The position numbers and the translations under genes were made by a program. The notes under the pieces were generated by a model that ran no database searches, had not been told where the DNA came from, and saw only the letters and a program-made list of their open reading frames with translations. This document shows positions 1 through 6,109 of a stretch of DNA of 30,569 nt, piece by piece. Source of the stretch: an uncultured Lachnospiraceae bacterium (GTDB lineage Bacteria > Bacillota > Clostridia > Lachnospirales > Lachnospiraceae); contig CAJTTO010000049.1 of NCBI GenBank assembly GCA_910579275.1, positions 1 to 30,569 on the forward strand. Direction: 5' to 3'. How positions within the stretch are numbered: the first letter of the stretch is position 1; every line of letters starts with the position of its first letter.

Positions 1-24
1 AGTTATATTTTTTAATCTTACAGC

Positions 25-53
25 TTGACTATTCAATCTAAACATTTTATAAT
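25..53 (+). promoter_or_regulatory. Sigma-A promoter of the small HTH gene
   Basis: The -35 box TTGACT (25-30) and the -10 box TATAAT (48-53) are separated by 17 bp. This near-consensus promoter points at the HTH gene that starts at 84. Confidence 0.75.
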
Positions 54-83
54 GATAGATATTAAAAAGTAGGAGGATTTACT

Positions 84-296
84 ATGTCAATGACCGAAAA
101 AATAAAAATCATGCTCGTTAAAAGAAAAATGTCTGCTGTTGACCTCTCAAAAATCCTTGAATGTTCACCAACGAATATATACAACAAATTAAAACGTGAC
201 AATTTCAGTGAAAAAGAATTAAATCAAATTGCCGATATTCTAAACTGTGATTTCAAAGGAACTTTTGTAATGAGAGATACCGGAGAGGAAGTATAA
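84..296 (+). CDS. Small XRE-like helix-turn-helix protein
   Basis: A 70-residue protein made almost entirely of one lambda-repressor-like helix-turn-helix. It reads as helices around residues 5-14, a turn-recognition pair around 19-36 (with SAVDLSKILECS and TNIYNKLKR), and helices to residue 55, followed by a short beta-like tail. AGGAGG sits 7 nt before the ATG and a TTGACT-17-TATAAT promoter sits upstream. It probably binds DNA as a regulator of nearby genes; the target is unknown. It converges on the toxin cassette, so read-through from its promoter would run into the antisense RNA region. Family membership is confident, the role is not. Confidence 0.75.
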   Translation: MSMTEKIKIMLVKRKMSAVDLSKILECSPTNIYNKLKRDNFSEKELNQIADILNCDFKGTFVMRDTGEEV

Positions 297-303
297 AAAA
301 TGC

Positions 304-332
304 TTGAATCCCATTATCAGATATGCTATATT
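304..332 (+). promoter_or_regulatory. Promoter of the predicted antitoxin RNA
   Basis: The -35 box TTGAAT (304-309), a 17-bp spacer and the extended -10 TGCTATATT (box 327-332) predict a start near 339, directed towards the 3' end of the toxin gene. Confidence 0.55.
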
Positions 333-337
333 ATAGA

Positions 338-369
338 CAGAAAAGGGAAAGCCATAGAAGCGGCTACCC
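338..369 (-). terminator. Predicted terminator of the toxin mRNA
   Basis: Read on the minus strand, GGGTAGCC (369-362) pairs imperfectly with GGCTTTCCC (353-345) and is followed by TTTTCTG. The stem is short with a mismatch, so the terminator is moderate. It would give a toxin transcript of about 265 nt whose 3' part is fully complementary to the plus-strand RNA. Confidence 0.4.
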
Positions 370-437
370 TCGAACAAATCAAACTAACACATGGTGTCAG
401 CCGTCACTATTCGCAGTAGTGGCGGCTATTTTCGTTT
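339..437 (+). ncRNA. Predicted antisense antitoxin RNA (type I system)
   Basis: A promoter ending at 332 and a strong terminator at 399-437 define an RNA of about 99 nt on the plus strand. It is antisense to the last 12 nt of the toxin reading frame (426-437) and to the predicted toxin 3' untranslated region. This convergent 3'-overlap layout is the one known for txpA/RatA-type modules in Firmicutes. The RNA also contains GCGGCTACCCTC (360-371), which is identical to a segment of the toxin mRNA leader. The RNA itself is inferred from promoter, terminator and layout. Confidence 0.5.
399..437 (+). terminator. Intrinsic terminator, plus strand
   Basis: The 11-bp stem AGCCGTCACTA (399-409) / TAGTGGCGGCT (417-427), with one U-G pair and a 7-nt loop, is followed by ATTTTCGTTTT. 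It ends the predicted antisense RNA and any HTH-gene transcript. Confidence 0.75.
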
Positions 438-521
438 TCCCTTAAAAACTGTATAACACAATCCAATAAGGGCAACAATGAATATTCCAGTCTGAACTAA
501 ATCAGAATATGTAATCATCAT
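426..521 (-). CDS. Putative holin-like type I toxin, 31 residues
   Basis: A very small membrane protein starting MMITYSDLVQTG, with one hydrophobic segment (about residues 10-25, IFIVALIGLCYTV) and a basic end (KGKRK). This matches the pattern of the Firmicutes 'putative holin-like toxin' family, whose members insert in the membrane. The start at 521 is set by GGAGG (535-531), 9 nt upstream; a longer reading frame to 620 has no ribosome site and runs through leader structure. A promoter lies at 609-637. The Shine-Dalgarno can pair with CCCTCC at 553-548, so translation is probably held back. The antisense RNA at 339-437 overlaps its 3' end. The family call rests on motif and context without a search. 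Confidence 0.72.
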   Translation of the reverse strand: MMITYSDLVQTGIFIVALIGLCYTVFKGKRK

Positions 522-608
522 TGGCAACGCCCTCCTTTCTTTCGTCTGGAGGGTTAGCCCCTCCGAAATGGAGGGTAGCCGCCCGGCTCTATGGTTTCCC
601 ATGTTCAA

Positions 609-637
609 AGTATAGCACACGTTTCCTCGTCAGGCAA
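609..637 (-). promoter_or_regulatory. Promoter of the toxin gene
   Basis: On the minus strand TTGCCT (637-632), a 17-bp spacer and TATACT (614-609) give a start near 602. The 5' end then begins only about 8 nt before the CCATAGA segment that can pair with the mRNA 3' end. Confidence 0.65.
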
Positions 638-686
638 TTACAATATGCAGTTTTCATTTAGCTGTGGCATCGTTTTAATGCCACTA

Positions 687-1352
687 TCACAGGCTGTTAA
701 TATGGCTCAAAACGCCTGCCAACTCCTTACTGGAAAGCATAGAGCATTTAGCCATACCAACCCAAAATGCACGCTCATAATCCTTTTGGAGTTGCCGGAA
801 CTCCTTTAACAGTCTTTCGTACTTCTCATACCTCATATAGCGTGGTTTGGGAATATGCCACAAGTCTTGTATGGGCATATCGGGATAGTCCCTAAACCAC
901 CATGTATACCCCAGTTCCTTTTCCACTATGCGCTCCATTTTAAGACGCATTTCATCCATGCCGCTTTTCTGCTGACTTGCATAATTCAGCTTTGCACACT
1001 TCCGGCACGCATAATGTTTATAGTAATCATACAGATACCGCACACGCCGCCCACAATACGGACAATGGAAATACATTCTTACCGACTTTCCATCTATGCC
1101 AGGAACCCTTGACAACGGCAAATCAACATATCTGTATTCCCCACCCTGAACACTCAACGCTTTAATCAAAGCTGTTTTGCTCTGCACATGATAAATAATG
1201 TCTCCCCTGAACAGTGGATATTGTACGGTTGTCTTATATTCGAGGTATTTATCGCCTACGAGATAATCATAAAAAGCAAAGCTGTCTATCCTGCGGAAAC
1301 TTTCAAGCCGTTTGTGTGTCTTATTGTGACCGCCGGAACCATAACCACCCAT
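687..1352 (-). CDS. Zinc-ribbon phage-type protein
   Basis: A 221-residue protein starting MGGYGSGGHNKTHKR. A zinc ribbon is visible in the middle: CPYC and, about 20 residues later, CRKC, four cysteines suited to one Zn ion. The N-terminal Gly/His/Lys-rich segment and many Tyr/Arg residues suggest nucleic acid binding. Proteins with this opening recur in Firmicutes prophages and related elements; their role is not known to me. The start at 1352 follows the stop of the upstream gene (1354-1356) by one base, so the two are translationally coupled; a longer frame to 1403 would overlap that gene. It is the last gene of the head-module run. Confidence 0.65.
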   Translation of the reverse strand: MGGYGSGGHNKTHKRLESFRRIDSFAFYDYLVGDKYLEYKTTVQYPLFRGDIIYHVQSKTALIKALSVQGGEYRYVDLPLSRVPGIDGKSVRMYFHCPYCGRRVRYLYDYYKHYACRKCAKLNYASQQKSGMDEMRLKMERIVEKELGYTWWFRDYPDMPIQDLWHIPKPRYMRYEKYERLLKEFRQLQKDYERAFWVGMAKCSMLSSKELAGVLSHINSL

Positions 1353-1353
1353 T

Positions 1354-1644
1354 CTACGCCATTTCCTTTCCTTCAAGCATATTGTTGAGTATGGCCAGTG
1401 CATACCGCCGATACCCGTAAAAATCGCTGCGCCCGACTGAAATACGCCCCAGCTTCAAATCAAATTCCAGAATATCATAGGATTTATTCTGCATAATGGA
1501 AAGAATGATATGCTCTGCAGCAATCGGACAGGCTTTATATGCCGCCGTCCGTACCTGTGCGCTGTACTTTCCTGCATGGCATTCTTCCAATAATTCTTTT
1601 GCCCTCCTGTCCGTCAGTCCATAATCAGCGTAACTTTTCCGCAT
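1354..1644 (-). CDS. Small phage-type protein, unknown function
   Basis: A 96-residue soluble protein starting MRKSYADYGLTDRRAKEL and containing a Gly-Arg, Asp-Phe-Tyr-Gly-Tyr-Arg-Arg region (about residues 66-82). The opening 'YxDYGLT..RAKELLE.C' is a pattern I know from short Firmicutes phage proteins without an assigned role. GGAGGG lies 7 nt before the start at 1644; the longer frame to 1680 would begin inside the terminator hairpin at 1664-1694. It follows the capsid gene and is coupled to the zinc-ribbon gene. It could be a late regulator or an accessory head protein; I cannot decide. Confidence 0.6.
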   Translation of the reverse strand: MRKSYADYGLTDRRAKELLEECHAGKYSAQVRTAAYKACPIAAEHIILSIMQNKSYDILEFDLKLGRISVGRSDFYGYRRYALAILNNMLEGKEMA

Positions 1645-1663
1645 ACCATCCCTCCATATACAC

Positions 1664-1694
1664 AAAACCCCTGCCGCCATATAGGAAGCAGGGG
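1664..1694 (-). terminator. Hairpin terminator after the capsid gene
   Basis: On the minus strand CCCCTGC (1694-1688) pairs with GCAGGGG (1674-1668) and is followed by TTTTGTG. The 7-bp GC-rich stem lies 6 bp after the capsid stop and would make the capsid mRNA more abundant than the two downstream genes. Confidence 0.6.
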
Positions 1695-1700
1695 AAACTG

Positions 1701-2564
1701 TTATTTTGTTGCTGCCGCCTTTCCTGCCGCTGCCTGTTCCTGATAATAGATAGCTTTCAGCTTATTATCCAGCAAGAACGCATCATAGCAGATACGCCTC
1801 TCCACAAGACTGCCGGAAATTCCCGGTGGGTCTGCATGGATTTTATAATCCTCTAACTTCGTAGGGGCAACGCAAGCGCACGGATGTGCAAGCATAAAGC
1901 CGAATTTCTCCGGGAGCCTTACCGCCGGAACCTTAATCACCGCTGCGCCGTCAATATTGGAGATAACCCCTCTAAGGCGCATATCCTCCGCAATATCGGT
2001 TTCCATGATAATATCCTTGCTGCGCTTCATAATGGTGTACACATCCGGTGTGACTACCAAAATACGCCCTGTTTCCGGCACTTCCGCATTGTCCAGCGCA
2101 TTGTTCGCCTTTAATATCTCGTCAAAGATATTTGTTGCATCCAATTTCACTGCATCCGGCTTATTCCCTGCGCCAGAACACATCACGCCATAAGTATAGC
2201 TGTCCACCTCCGGCACAACTTTTTCCCTCACCTGCCTTGCCAGTGCGGATGCCGCCGCCAACTGCTGCGCTGTTTCGTCATTGTCCAGCTTATCGATCGC
2301 AAATGTGAATGAACGGTCATTTTTAAGGGTAAATTCCTCTGTCGTTGCATCCAAATCCTTAATTTCGCCGTATCTGCTCCCGGTAAATCCCGGCACAGGA
2401 TTCCTGCTGTAATCGTTCATTTCGCTTGTGCCGATTTTGTATACCTTGATGGTATGCGCCCCTGTCCAGCTAAAGTCCTGATTTGTCAGGAGTGACTTTT
2501 TTGATTCTGTTGTGAAAATTTCATCCGTATATGGTTGAAACTGTGTAACTAAACTGATTGCCAT
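1701..2564 (-). CDS. Phage major capsid protein
   Basis: A 287-residue protein starting MAISLVTQFQPYTDEIF. Its order of segments is as seen in one class of HK97-fold coat proteins from Firmicutes siphophages: an N-terminal beta part around residues 30-80 with a VPGFTGSRYGEI stretch, a long helix around 100-120 (TAQQLAAASALARQVREKVV, the spine-helix region), an ILVVTPDVYTIM strand-helix near 170, and a C-terminal half with IKVPAVRLP and an HPCACVAP stretch. It would form the shell. AAAGGAG lies 11 nt upstream of the ATG. The scaffold-like gene is immediately upstream, as expected. No protease or portal gene is next to it. Confidence 0.82.
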   Translation of the reverse strand: MAISLVTQFQPYTDEIFTTESKKSLLTNQDFSWTGAHTIKVYKIGTSEMNDYSRNPVPGFTGSRYGEIKDLDATTEEFTLKNDRSFTFAIDKLDNDETAQQLAAASALARQVREKVVPEVDSYTYGVMCSGAGNKPDAVKLDATNIFDEILKANNALDNAEVPETGRILVVTPDVYTIMKRSKDIIMETDIAEDMRLRGVISNIDGAAVIKVPAVRLPEKFGFMLAHPCACVAPTKLEDYKIHADPPGISGSLVERRICYDAFLLDNKLKAIYYQEQAAAGKAAATK

Positions 2565-2580
2565 AAAATATTATTCTCCT

Positions 2581-3021
2581 TTAATTCAGATTCATGGCTT
2601 TTCTGATTGGGTCTGCACCCGTCCTGTATGAGGATTGGTTGAGCGGCATTGTGAACGGTTTCGCCCTCTGCGCTTCAAGCTGTCTCTGCTTCTCGTCATC
2701 CTCTTTCACGGCCAGACGTTCTTTCATCAAACCATCTATTGTTTCCAATGCCTTGTCAAAGGCCTCCTCACTGCTGCAATTCAGCGCATCCAAAAGCGTT
2801 TCCGGATATCCCTTGTCAATCAGCTTTTGGCGGCTGTTCAAACGGAACTCGCGCTGTGCAAGCTCCTGCTCCTTCTCACCCAGTTCCCTTGATGCCTTCT
2901 CCCGGTCTTTTGCAAGCCTGTCCTGCACGATGCGGTTGACATCATCCTGGCTGAAAGTCCTCTCCCCTGTTCCCTGTCCGGCTGCCGGGTCTGTGTTCTG
3001 GTTGGTTTCCTGTAAGTCCAT
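2581..3021 (-). CDS. Scaffold-like capsid assembly protein (DUF4355 type)
   Basis: A 146-residue, highly charged protein starting MDLQETNQNTDP. A disordered Thr/Gln-rich N-terminus (to about residue 25) is followed by a long alpha-helical, probably coiled-coil stretch rich in Glu, Lys, Arg and Gln (about 30-75, with VQDRLAKDREKASRELGEKE), a short folded part with GYPETLLDALN, and a C-terminal tail ending in YRTGADPIRKAMNLN. This is the architecture of DUF4355-type phage scaffold proteins encoded just before the coat gene. GGGAGG is 11 nt before the start at 3021. A longer frame to 3102 starts inside a leader hairpin and lacks a ribosome site. Confidence 0.75.
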   Translation of the reverse strand: MDLQETNQNTDPAAGQGTGERTFSQDDVNRIVQDRLAKDREKASRELGEKEQELAQREFRLNSRQKLIDKGYPETLLDALNCSSEEAFDKALETIDGLMKERLAVKEDDEKQRQLEAQRAKPFTMPLNQSSYRTGADPIRKAMNLN

Positions 3022-3039
3022 GTCTGGTTTTTCCTCCCT

Positions 3040-3190
3040 GTTTTTACGCCCTGGTAGGCTGTTCTCCGGCAGAACAGAAAAGGCGCGGAAAATCCTACTC
3101 ATTTCTGAGTAAAACTTCCCACGCCTTTATATGGCTTCCGTCCGGCACTTCCAGCCGTCCGGGGTACTGCGATATTCTGTTTGCCCTATT
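3040..3190 (-). promoter_or_regulatory. Structured 5' leader of the scaffold-capsid mRNA
   Basis: Three structures are seen between the predicted start (about 3187) and the scaffold gene. CCGTCCGG occurs twice in direct orientation (plus strand 3138-3145 and 3155-3162, 17 bp apart). A long hairpin has an outer stem 3079-3085/3122-3128, a middle stem 3087-3090/3116-3119 and an inner stem 3097-3101/3106-3110 closed by a GAAA tetraloop in the RNA. A second hairpin pairs CTGTTCT (3059-3065) with AGAACAG (3071-3077). They may control expression or mark the RNA; neither is known. Confidence 0.55.
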
Positions 3191-3193
3191 GAT

Positions 3194-3222
3194 ATTATAA
3201 CATGAGATAGACAGATATACAA
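3194..3222 (-). promoter_or_regulatory. Promoter of the scaffold-capsid genes
   Basis: On the minus strand TTGTAT (3222-3217), a 17-bp spacer and an extended -10 TGTTATAAT (box 3199-3194) lie in the longest gap of the head-replication run, giving the head genes separate transcription. Confidence 0.65.
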
Positions 3223-3266
3223 TGTTTTTCTGCCCATATTCCATACCCTATATAGATATGGTTTGC

Positions 3267-3455
3267 CTAAATCAACGGCGAATTCACACCTTTTTGTGCT
3301 TTTCCATCGGAAATATTCACTCCAAGATAGGCTTTCTTAAACCGCCCATTTTCGCCTTTATCTGCCTTGCATGACCTTAATATCGGTTTTAATAATTCCG
3401 TCACTGTATGAAGCTCCTGCGGCTTCTCATAGCTTATTCTTACCTTTACCGCCAT
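3267..3455 (-). CDS. Small phage-type protein, unknown function
   Basis: A 62-residue protein starting MAVKVRISYEKPQELHTV. It looks like a compact alpha/beta fold: a basic beta strand, a helix (TVTELLKPILRSC), and a lysine-rich stretch before a second strand (KKAYLGVNIS). Short proteins with the opening 'VKVRISYE.PQEL' are common in the early regions of Firmicutes phages. No function is assigned. I prefer the ATG at 3455 because GAGGTG lies about 12 nt upstream, whereas it would be only 3 nt from the alternative ATG at 3470. It follows the helicase loader by 24 bp and is the last gene before the head promoter. Confidence 0.6.
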   Translation of the reverse strand: MAVKVRISYEKPQELHTVTELLKPILRSCKADKGENGRFKKAYLGVNISDGKAQKGVNSPLI

Positions 3456-3479
3456 TGTATCACATTTCACCTCGCTTTG

Positions 3480-4250
3480 CTATCCCTGATTATGTAATAT
3501 GCCTTTCAGAAAATCGTCCTGTTCTTCCTTTGCTTCCCTGCGCCGGATGGATTCTTCCGGCATTTGCAGGATAACCGACTTTTTCATTATCCTGTCGATT
3601 GTCCTATCATCCAAATTCAAATCTTCCGGGCACATATTGGAAGTAAAAATGATTACTTTCCCTGCATTAAGCCGCTCGTTTATGATTCTGAACACTTCCT
3701 GCTGCTGCCATTCTCCGTTTTTCTGCGCTCCAATATCATCAAAAATCAGTAAGTCACATTCCCGGTATATTGCGCTTTCGTCACATTCCCCCGGCTGTCG
3801 TTTGTAACTTTCCCCTACCTTTGCCAGATAGTCCGGCACTGTTATGAAGCGCATCCGCAAATCATACTTTATCATGACGGATTTTCCAATGCAACAGGAG
3901 AGGAACGTTTTGCCGCTCCCTGGTGTTTTGCTCCACAAATACAACCCTTTTCCTGCTTTTTCCCACCGCTCCCGGTAGTTTTTCAAGAAATCCTCCGCTA
4001 TCTTCCGCAAATTCCCCATATCACGGGAATAGGAATCAAACCCGAATTTACTCAAATCAGCACCCCGGAACTGTGGCGGCACTCCTGTCATATCTTGGAG
4101 CCGCCTTTGTGTCCGGCATCTTGTACACGGTTTTGCAAATTCAAGTGGAGTATCATAACCGTCAACCCTTTGCATATACAATTCATATCCAGTGCCACCA
4201 CACACCGGACATACATCAGAGTTTAAAGCTACTTCCTGACTGTGTTCCAT
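3480..4250 (-). CDS. DnaC/IstB-like helicase loader ATPase
   Basis: A 256-residue AAA+ ATPase that would load the replicative helicase at the element's origin. The N-terminal part has a CPVCGGTG and a CTRC pair, a likely zinc site. The P-loop reads KTPGSGKTF, where the usual first glycine of GxxxxGKT is a lysine; Walker B is LLIFDDIG; a sensor-like IIFTSN follows. AAGGCGG lies upstream of the ATG at 4250, which overlaps the replisome-organiser gene by 35 bp; an ATG at 4319 would overlap far more. The pairing with a DnaD-like protein is the standard phage replication module of low-GC Gram-positives. Confidence 0.82.
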   Translation of the reverse strand: MEHSQEVALNSDVCPVCGGTGYELYMQRVDGYDTPLEFAKPCTRCRTQRRLQDMTGVPPQFRGADLSKFGFDSYSRDMGNLRKIAEDFLKNYRERWEKAGKGLYLWSKTPGSGKTFLSCCIGKSVMIKYDLRMRFITVPDYLAKVGESYKRQPGECDESAIYRECDLLIFDDIGAQKNGEWQQQEVFRIINERLNAGKVIIFTSNMCPEDLNLDDRTIDRIMKKSVILQMPEESIRRREAKEEQDDFLKGILHNQG

Positions 4251-4956
4251 CTGCCGCACCGCCTTTCTCTTTCTGCCTGTCACAATAATTTCCGTCAAGC
4301 GTTTTTGCCATATTTGCATCCGCTATTAGCCAGTCAAAACTTGCTGACCAGTTCCGGCTATTGCCGCCCTTTAGGAAGCTGCTACTCTCTGCCAGTTCAA
4401 ACAGCCGCTTAAAGTCCTCCACTGTATACCCCTGATTAAACCTTGCTCTGATTGTCTTTTTCCGCTTATCAGACAGCTTTGTAAGTTTGGGAAACGATAT
4501 GCAAGTGGCGTTATACATATCAGCTATAAGCTGATAATCTATACTAACCTTATCTATACTATCCTTACCTAACCTATCCTGTGTATCCGTTTCGGATACG
4601 GTCTGTATACATTTTGTATCCACTTCATAAATGCCATTGTTGACGGTCAATGCCGCCAGTTGGCTTTGGTAAATCGTATCTTTGCGCCTGTCATTCTGAA
4701 TATAATTATTCTGTTTCCAGTGCCGGATAACAATAATTCCGTCCTCCAATGCAATAATAAAGCCTTTGGCAATCAACAGCTTCAAATCATCTGCATTGCA
4801 TCCAACCATAGTAGTTATTCGTTTGGGGGATGAAACAAAACCATCATCATCCGCTCTCATTCCCAACTGGAAATACAAGCATTGTGTGGATGTCGGCATA
4901 TCAAGGAAAATATCTGTGTCCACTACATCCAGTGAAAACATTCTTCTATTCGCCAT
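4216..4956 (-). CDS. Phage replisome organiser (DnaD/RepO-like)
   Basis: A 246-residue initiator-type protein. The N-terminal domain (about residues 1-95, MANRRMFSLDVVDTDIF...HWKQNNYIQNDRR) is the winged-helix form seen in phage replisome organisers. A variable, Asp/Thr-rich linker follows. The C-terminal domain (about 150-230, with LSDKRKKTIRARF and an FDWLI motif) matches the conserved C-terminal domain of phage replication proteins. It should bind the origin and recruit the loader encoded next. The start at 4956 lies inside the end of the upstream gene (stop at 4946), an 11-bp overlap; the longer frame to 5064 is inside that gene. Its likely target is an iteron site such as 5686-5751, which is inference. 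Confidence 0.8.
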   Translation of the reverse strand: MANRRMFSLDVVDTDIFLDMPTSTQCLYFQLGMRADDDGFVSSPKRITTMVGCNADDLKLLIAKGFIIALEDGIIVIRHWKQNNYIQNDRRKDTIYQSQLAALTVNNGIYEVDTKCIQTVSETDTQDRLGKDSIDKVSIDYQLIADMYNATCISFPKLTKLSDKRKKTIRARFNQGYTVEDFKRLFELAESSSFLKGGNSRNWSASFDWLIADANMAKTLDGNYCDRQKEKGGAADGTQSGSSFKL

Positions 4957-5293
4957 ATCCGCAATCCCCCATTTCAAATTGCCCCTCTGCAATTTGCAAG
5001 GCTCTTTTTGCGCTTCTGGTTGCCGCAAGTGTATTTTTCGCTCTTGCATCCATACAATGGACAAATTCTAAAAGTTCCTGCCTGTTTTTTGTCCTCCAGT
5101 ATCCGCTCCCGGAACCGCTGCATATAATCGCCCCTGCATTACGCTCTAATGCAATTCGCTCCTGCAAATCCCTTGGAGAAGTACACCCGGTTATCTTTAC
5201 CAAATCAGCGGTTGATATAGCATTTTCTTTTCCGACTGGCAGTATATCCATAATCGGAAAACTTTTCTTTTGCTGTGAATTTTTTTCTGTCAT
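4946..5293 (-). CDS. Phage-type winged-helix-like protein
   Basis: A 115-residue protein starting MTEKNSQQKKSF. A probable helix-turn-helix is seen around residues 25-60 (NAISTADLVKITG, then SPRDLQERIALERNAGA), followed by a beta-hairpin-like ICSGSGSGYW and a C-terminal helix with RAKNTLAATRSAKRAL. This arrangement is typical of a small protein encoded just ahead of replication genes in Firmicutes prophages. It may be an early regulator or a replication accessory. The start at 5293 is backed by GGAAAGGA upstream; the ATG at 5329 is possible. The gene ends overlapping the replisome organiser. Confidence 0.65.
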   Translation of the reverse strand: MTEKNSQQKKSFPIMDILPVGKENAISTADLVKITGCTSPRDLQERIALERNAGAIICSGSGSGYWRTKNRQELLEFVHCMDARAKNTLAATRSAKRALQIAEGQFEMGDCGYGE

Positions 5294-5410
5294 TACCTTG
5301 TTCCTTTCCGCCGGATGCGGTATAATCATGTTGTATCAAAACATGGCTCCGGCTATGCTCTGCCCTCTTTAGTGTTGCAGCACTTTGGAGGGTATTTTCA
5401 TGCAACCGTA

Positions 5411-5608
5411 CTAATTTGCTTGGTAGACTGAGGTAATATAGTTATAAAATACATTCCAGTCAACCCTTGCAATACGACCTATCTTTATAAGTGCGCCTGA
5501 TTCTCTTGCCAATTTCATAACTGTACTTATGCCAATGTTACTTTTTTCTGCCGTCTGCTGATATGTAAGCAGCTCGCCCTTAAAATTTCTGTTTTTTGAT
5601 TTGTTCAT
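5411..5608 (-). CDS. Excisionase/AlpA-like DNA-binding protein
   Basis: A 65-residue protein with a MerR-like winged helix: a helix-turn-helix LTYQQTAEKSNIGISTVMKL (about residues 14-33), then RESGALIKIGRIARVDW, the wing that ends many excisionase-family proteins. Such proteins act as excisionases or, as AlpA and SaPI-type regulators, as activators. AAAGGAC lies about 9 nt before the ATG. The gene sits between the iteron array at 5686-5751 and the replication genes, so it may bind the array. No integrase is in the window to pair with an excisionase, so a regulator role is at least as likely. Confidence 0.65.
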   Translation of the reverse strand: MNKSKNRNFKGELLTYQQTAEKSNIGISTVMKLARESGALIKIGRIARVDWNVFYNYITSVYQAN

Positions 5609-5685
5609 ATAACTTTGTCCTTTCTTTATATTTTAACGTTGCGCTCCGTCTACATATACGATAAACGAATTTTGGAAAAATTAAC

Positions 5686-5751
5686 ATATCAAAAAAGTAT
5701 CTAAAAAGTGTCAAAAAAGTTTCCAAAAACTATCAAAAAACTATCAAAAAA
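5686..5751. repeat. Six contiguous 11-bp iterons, phased A-tracts
   Basis: Six units of exactly 11 bp follow each other without a gap: 5686-5696, 5697-5707, 5708-5718, 5719-5729, 5730-5740 and 5741-5751. On the plus strand the consensus is STATCAAAAAA; the last two units are identical and the others differ at one to three positions. Each unit carries an A5-A6 run, so the runs recur about once per helical turn, which predicts a strong static bend. The array lies in a non-coding gap between the Cro-like and excisionase-like genes. It could be an origin with initiator sites or a regulator-binding array. Confidence 0.85.
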
Positions 5752-5782
5752 TACTGCATTTTTACTGCGTTTTTATTGGATT

Positions 5783-5974
5783 TTATTTCTCCAAATTCGC
5801 TTGCACCCCCTTTATACTGTCAATTGCTCGCATAACCTTTTCTTTTCTCTCTGCATCCATTTCAGACCGAAGCCATTTACTGAAAGCTGATTCTGATACT
5901 CCAAGTGCATCTGCAATTTCATAGTGAAATAATCTACTTTTCCTAATTTCTTCCCTGATTTCTAAATTTGCCAA
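5783..5974 (-). CDS. Cro-like helix-turn-helix regulator
   Basis: A 63-residue protein with a single helix-turn-helix: IRKSRLFHYEIADALGVSES, then AFSKWLRSEM as recognition helix. It ends with a short helix (KEKVMRAIDSIK). The start codon is TTG at 5974, preceded by GGGAGGG at a good distance; no ATG is available. It is divergent from the frameshifted repressor gene and shares an AT-rich 135-bp control region with it, the usual Cro/CI layout of a lysogeny switch. It would act early, turning on the minus-strand genes or repressing the repressor. Confidence 0.75.
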   Translation of the reverse strand: MANLEIREEIRKSRLFHYEIADALGVSESAFSKWLRSEMDAERKEKVMRAIDSIKGVQANLEK

Positions 5975-6033
5975 CTTTATCCCTCCCGTTAATCAGAAGT
6001 ATTTTTCACGTTTCAAGTAAACAATAATTATTC

Positions 6034-6062
6034 TTTACATTTTCAATTATAAATGATAAGAT
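6034..6062 (+). promoter_or_regulatory. Promoter of the repressor gene
   Basis: TTTACA (6034-6039), a 17-bp spacer and TAAGAT (6057-6062) precede the AGGAG/ATG at about 6096-6112. Confidence 0.5.
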
Positions 6063-6109
6063 ATAAGTAGTAAATTCCCTATAAAAGACTTATTTAGGAG
6101 TGTATTTCT

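Noticed and set aside
300..419. 39-codon reading frame MLESHYQICY... after the small HTH gene
   Set aside because: It has a fair ribosome site, but the predicted antisense RNA promoter and terminator lie within it and it has no recognisable content, so I treat it as non-coding.
426..620. 64-residue form of the toxin frame
   Set aside because: Its first 33 codons run through the structured leader, there is no ribosome site at 620, and AAAGGAGG supports the start at 521.
3022..3102. N-terminal extension of the scaffold-like protein
   Set aside because: Its ATG lies inside a leader hairpin without a ribosome site, while GGGAGG supports the start at 3021.
5205..5405. 66-residue minus-strand frame starting MHENTLQSAATL
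   Set aside because: It largely overlaps the winged-helix-type gene in another frame and has no ribosome site before its ATG.
5686..5751. CRISPR array reading of the repeats
   Set aside because: Units are 11 bp, contiguous and without spacers, so they are iterons and not a CRISPR array.
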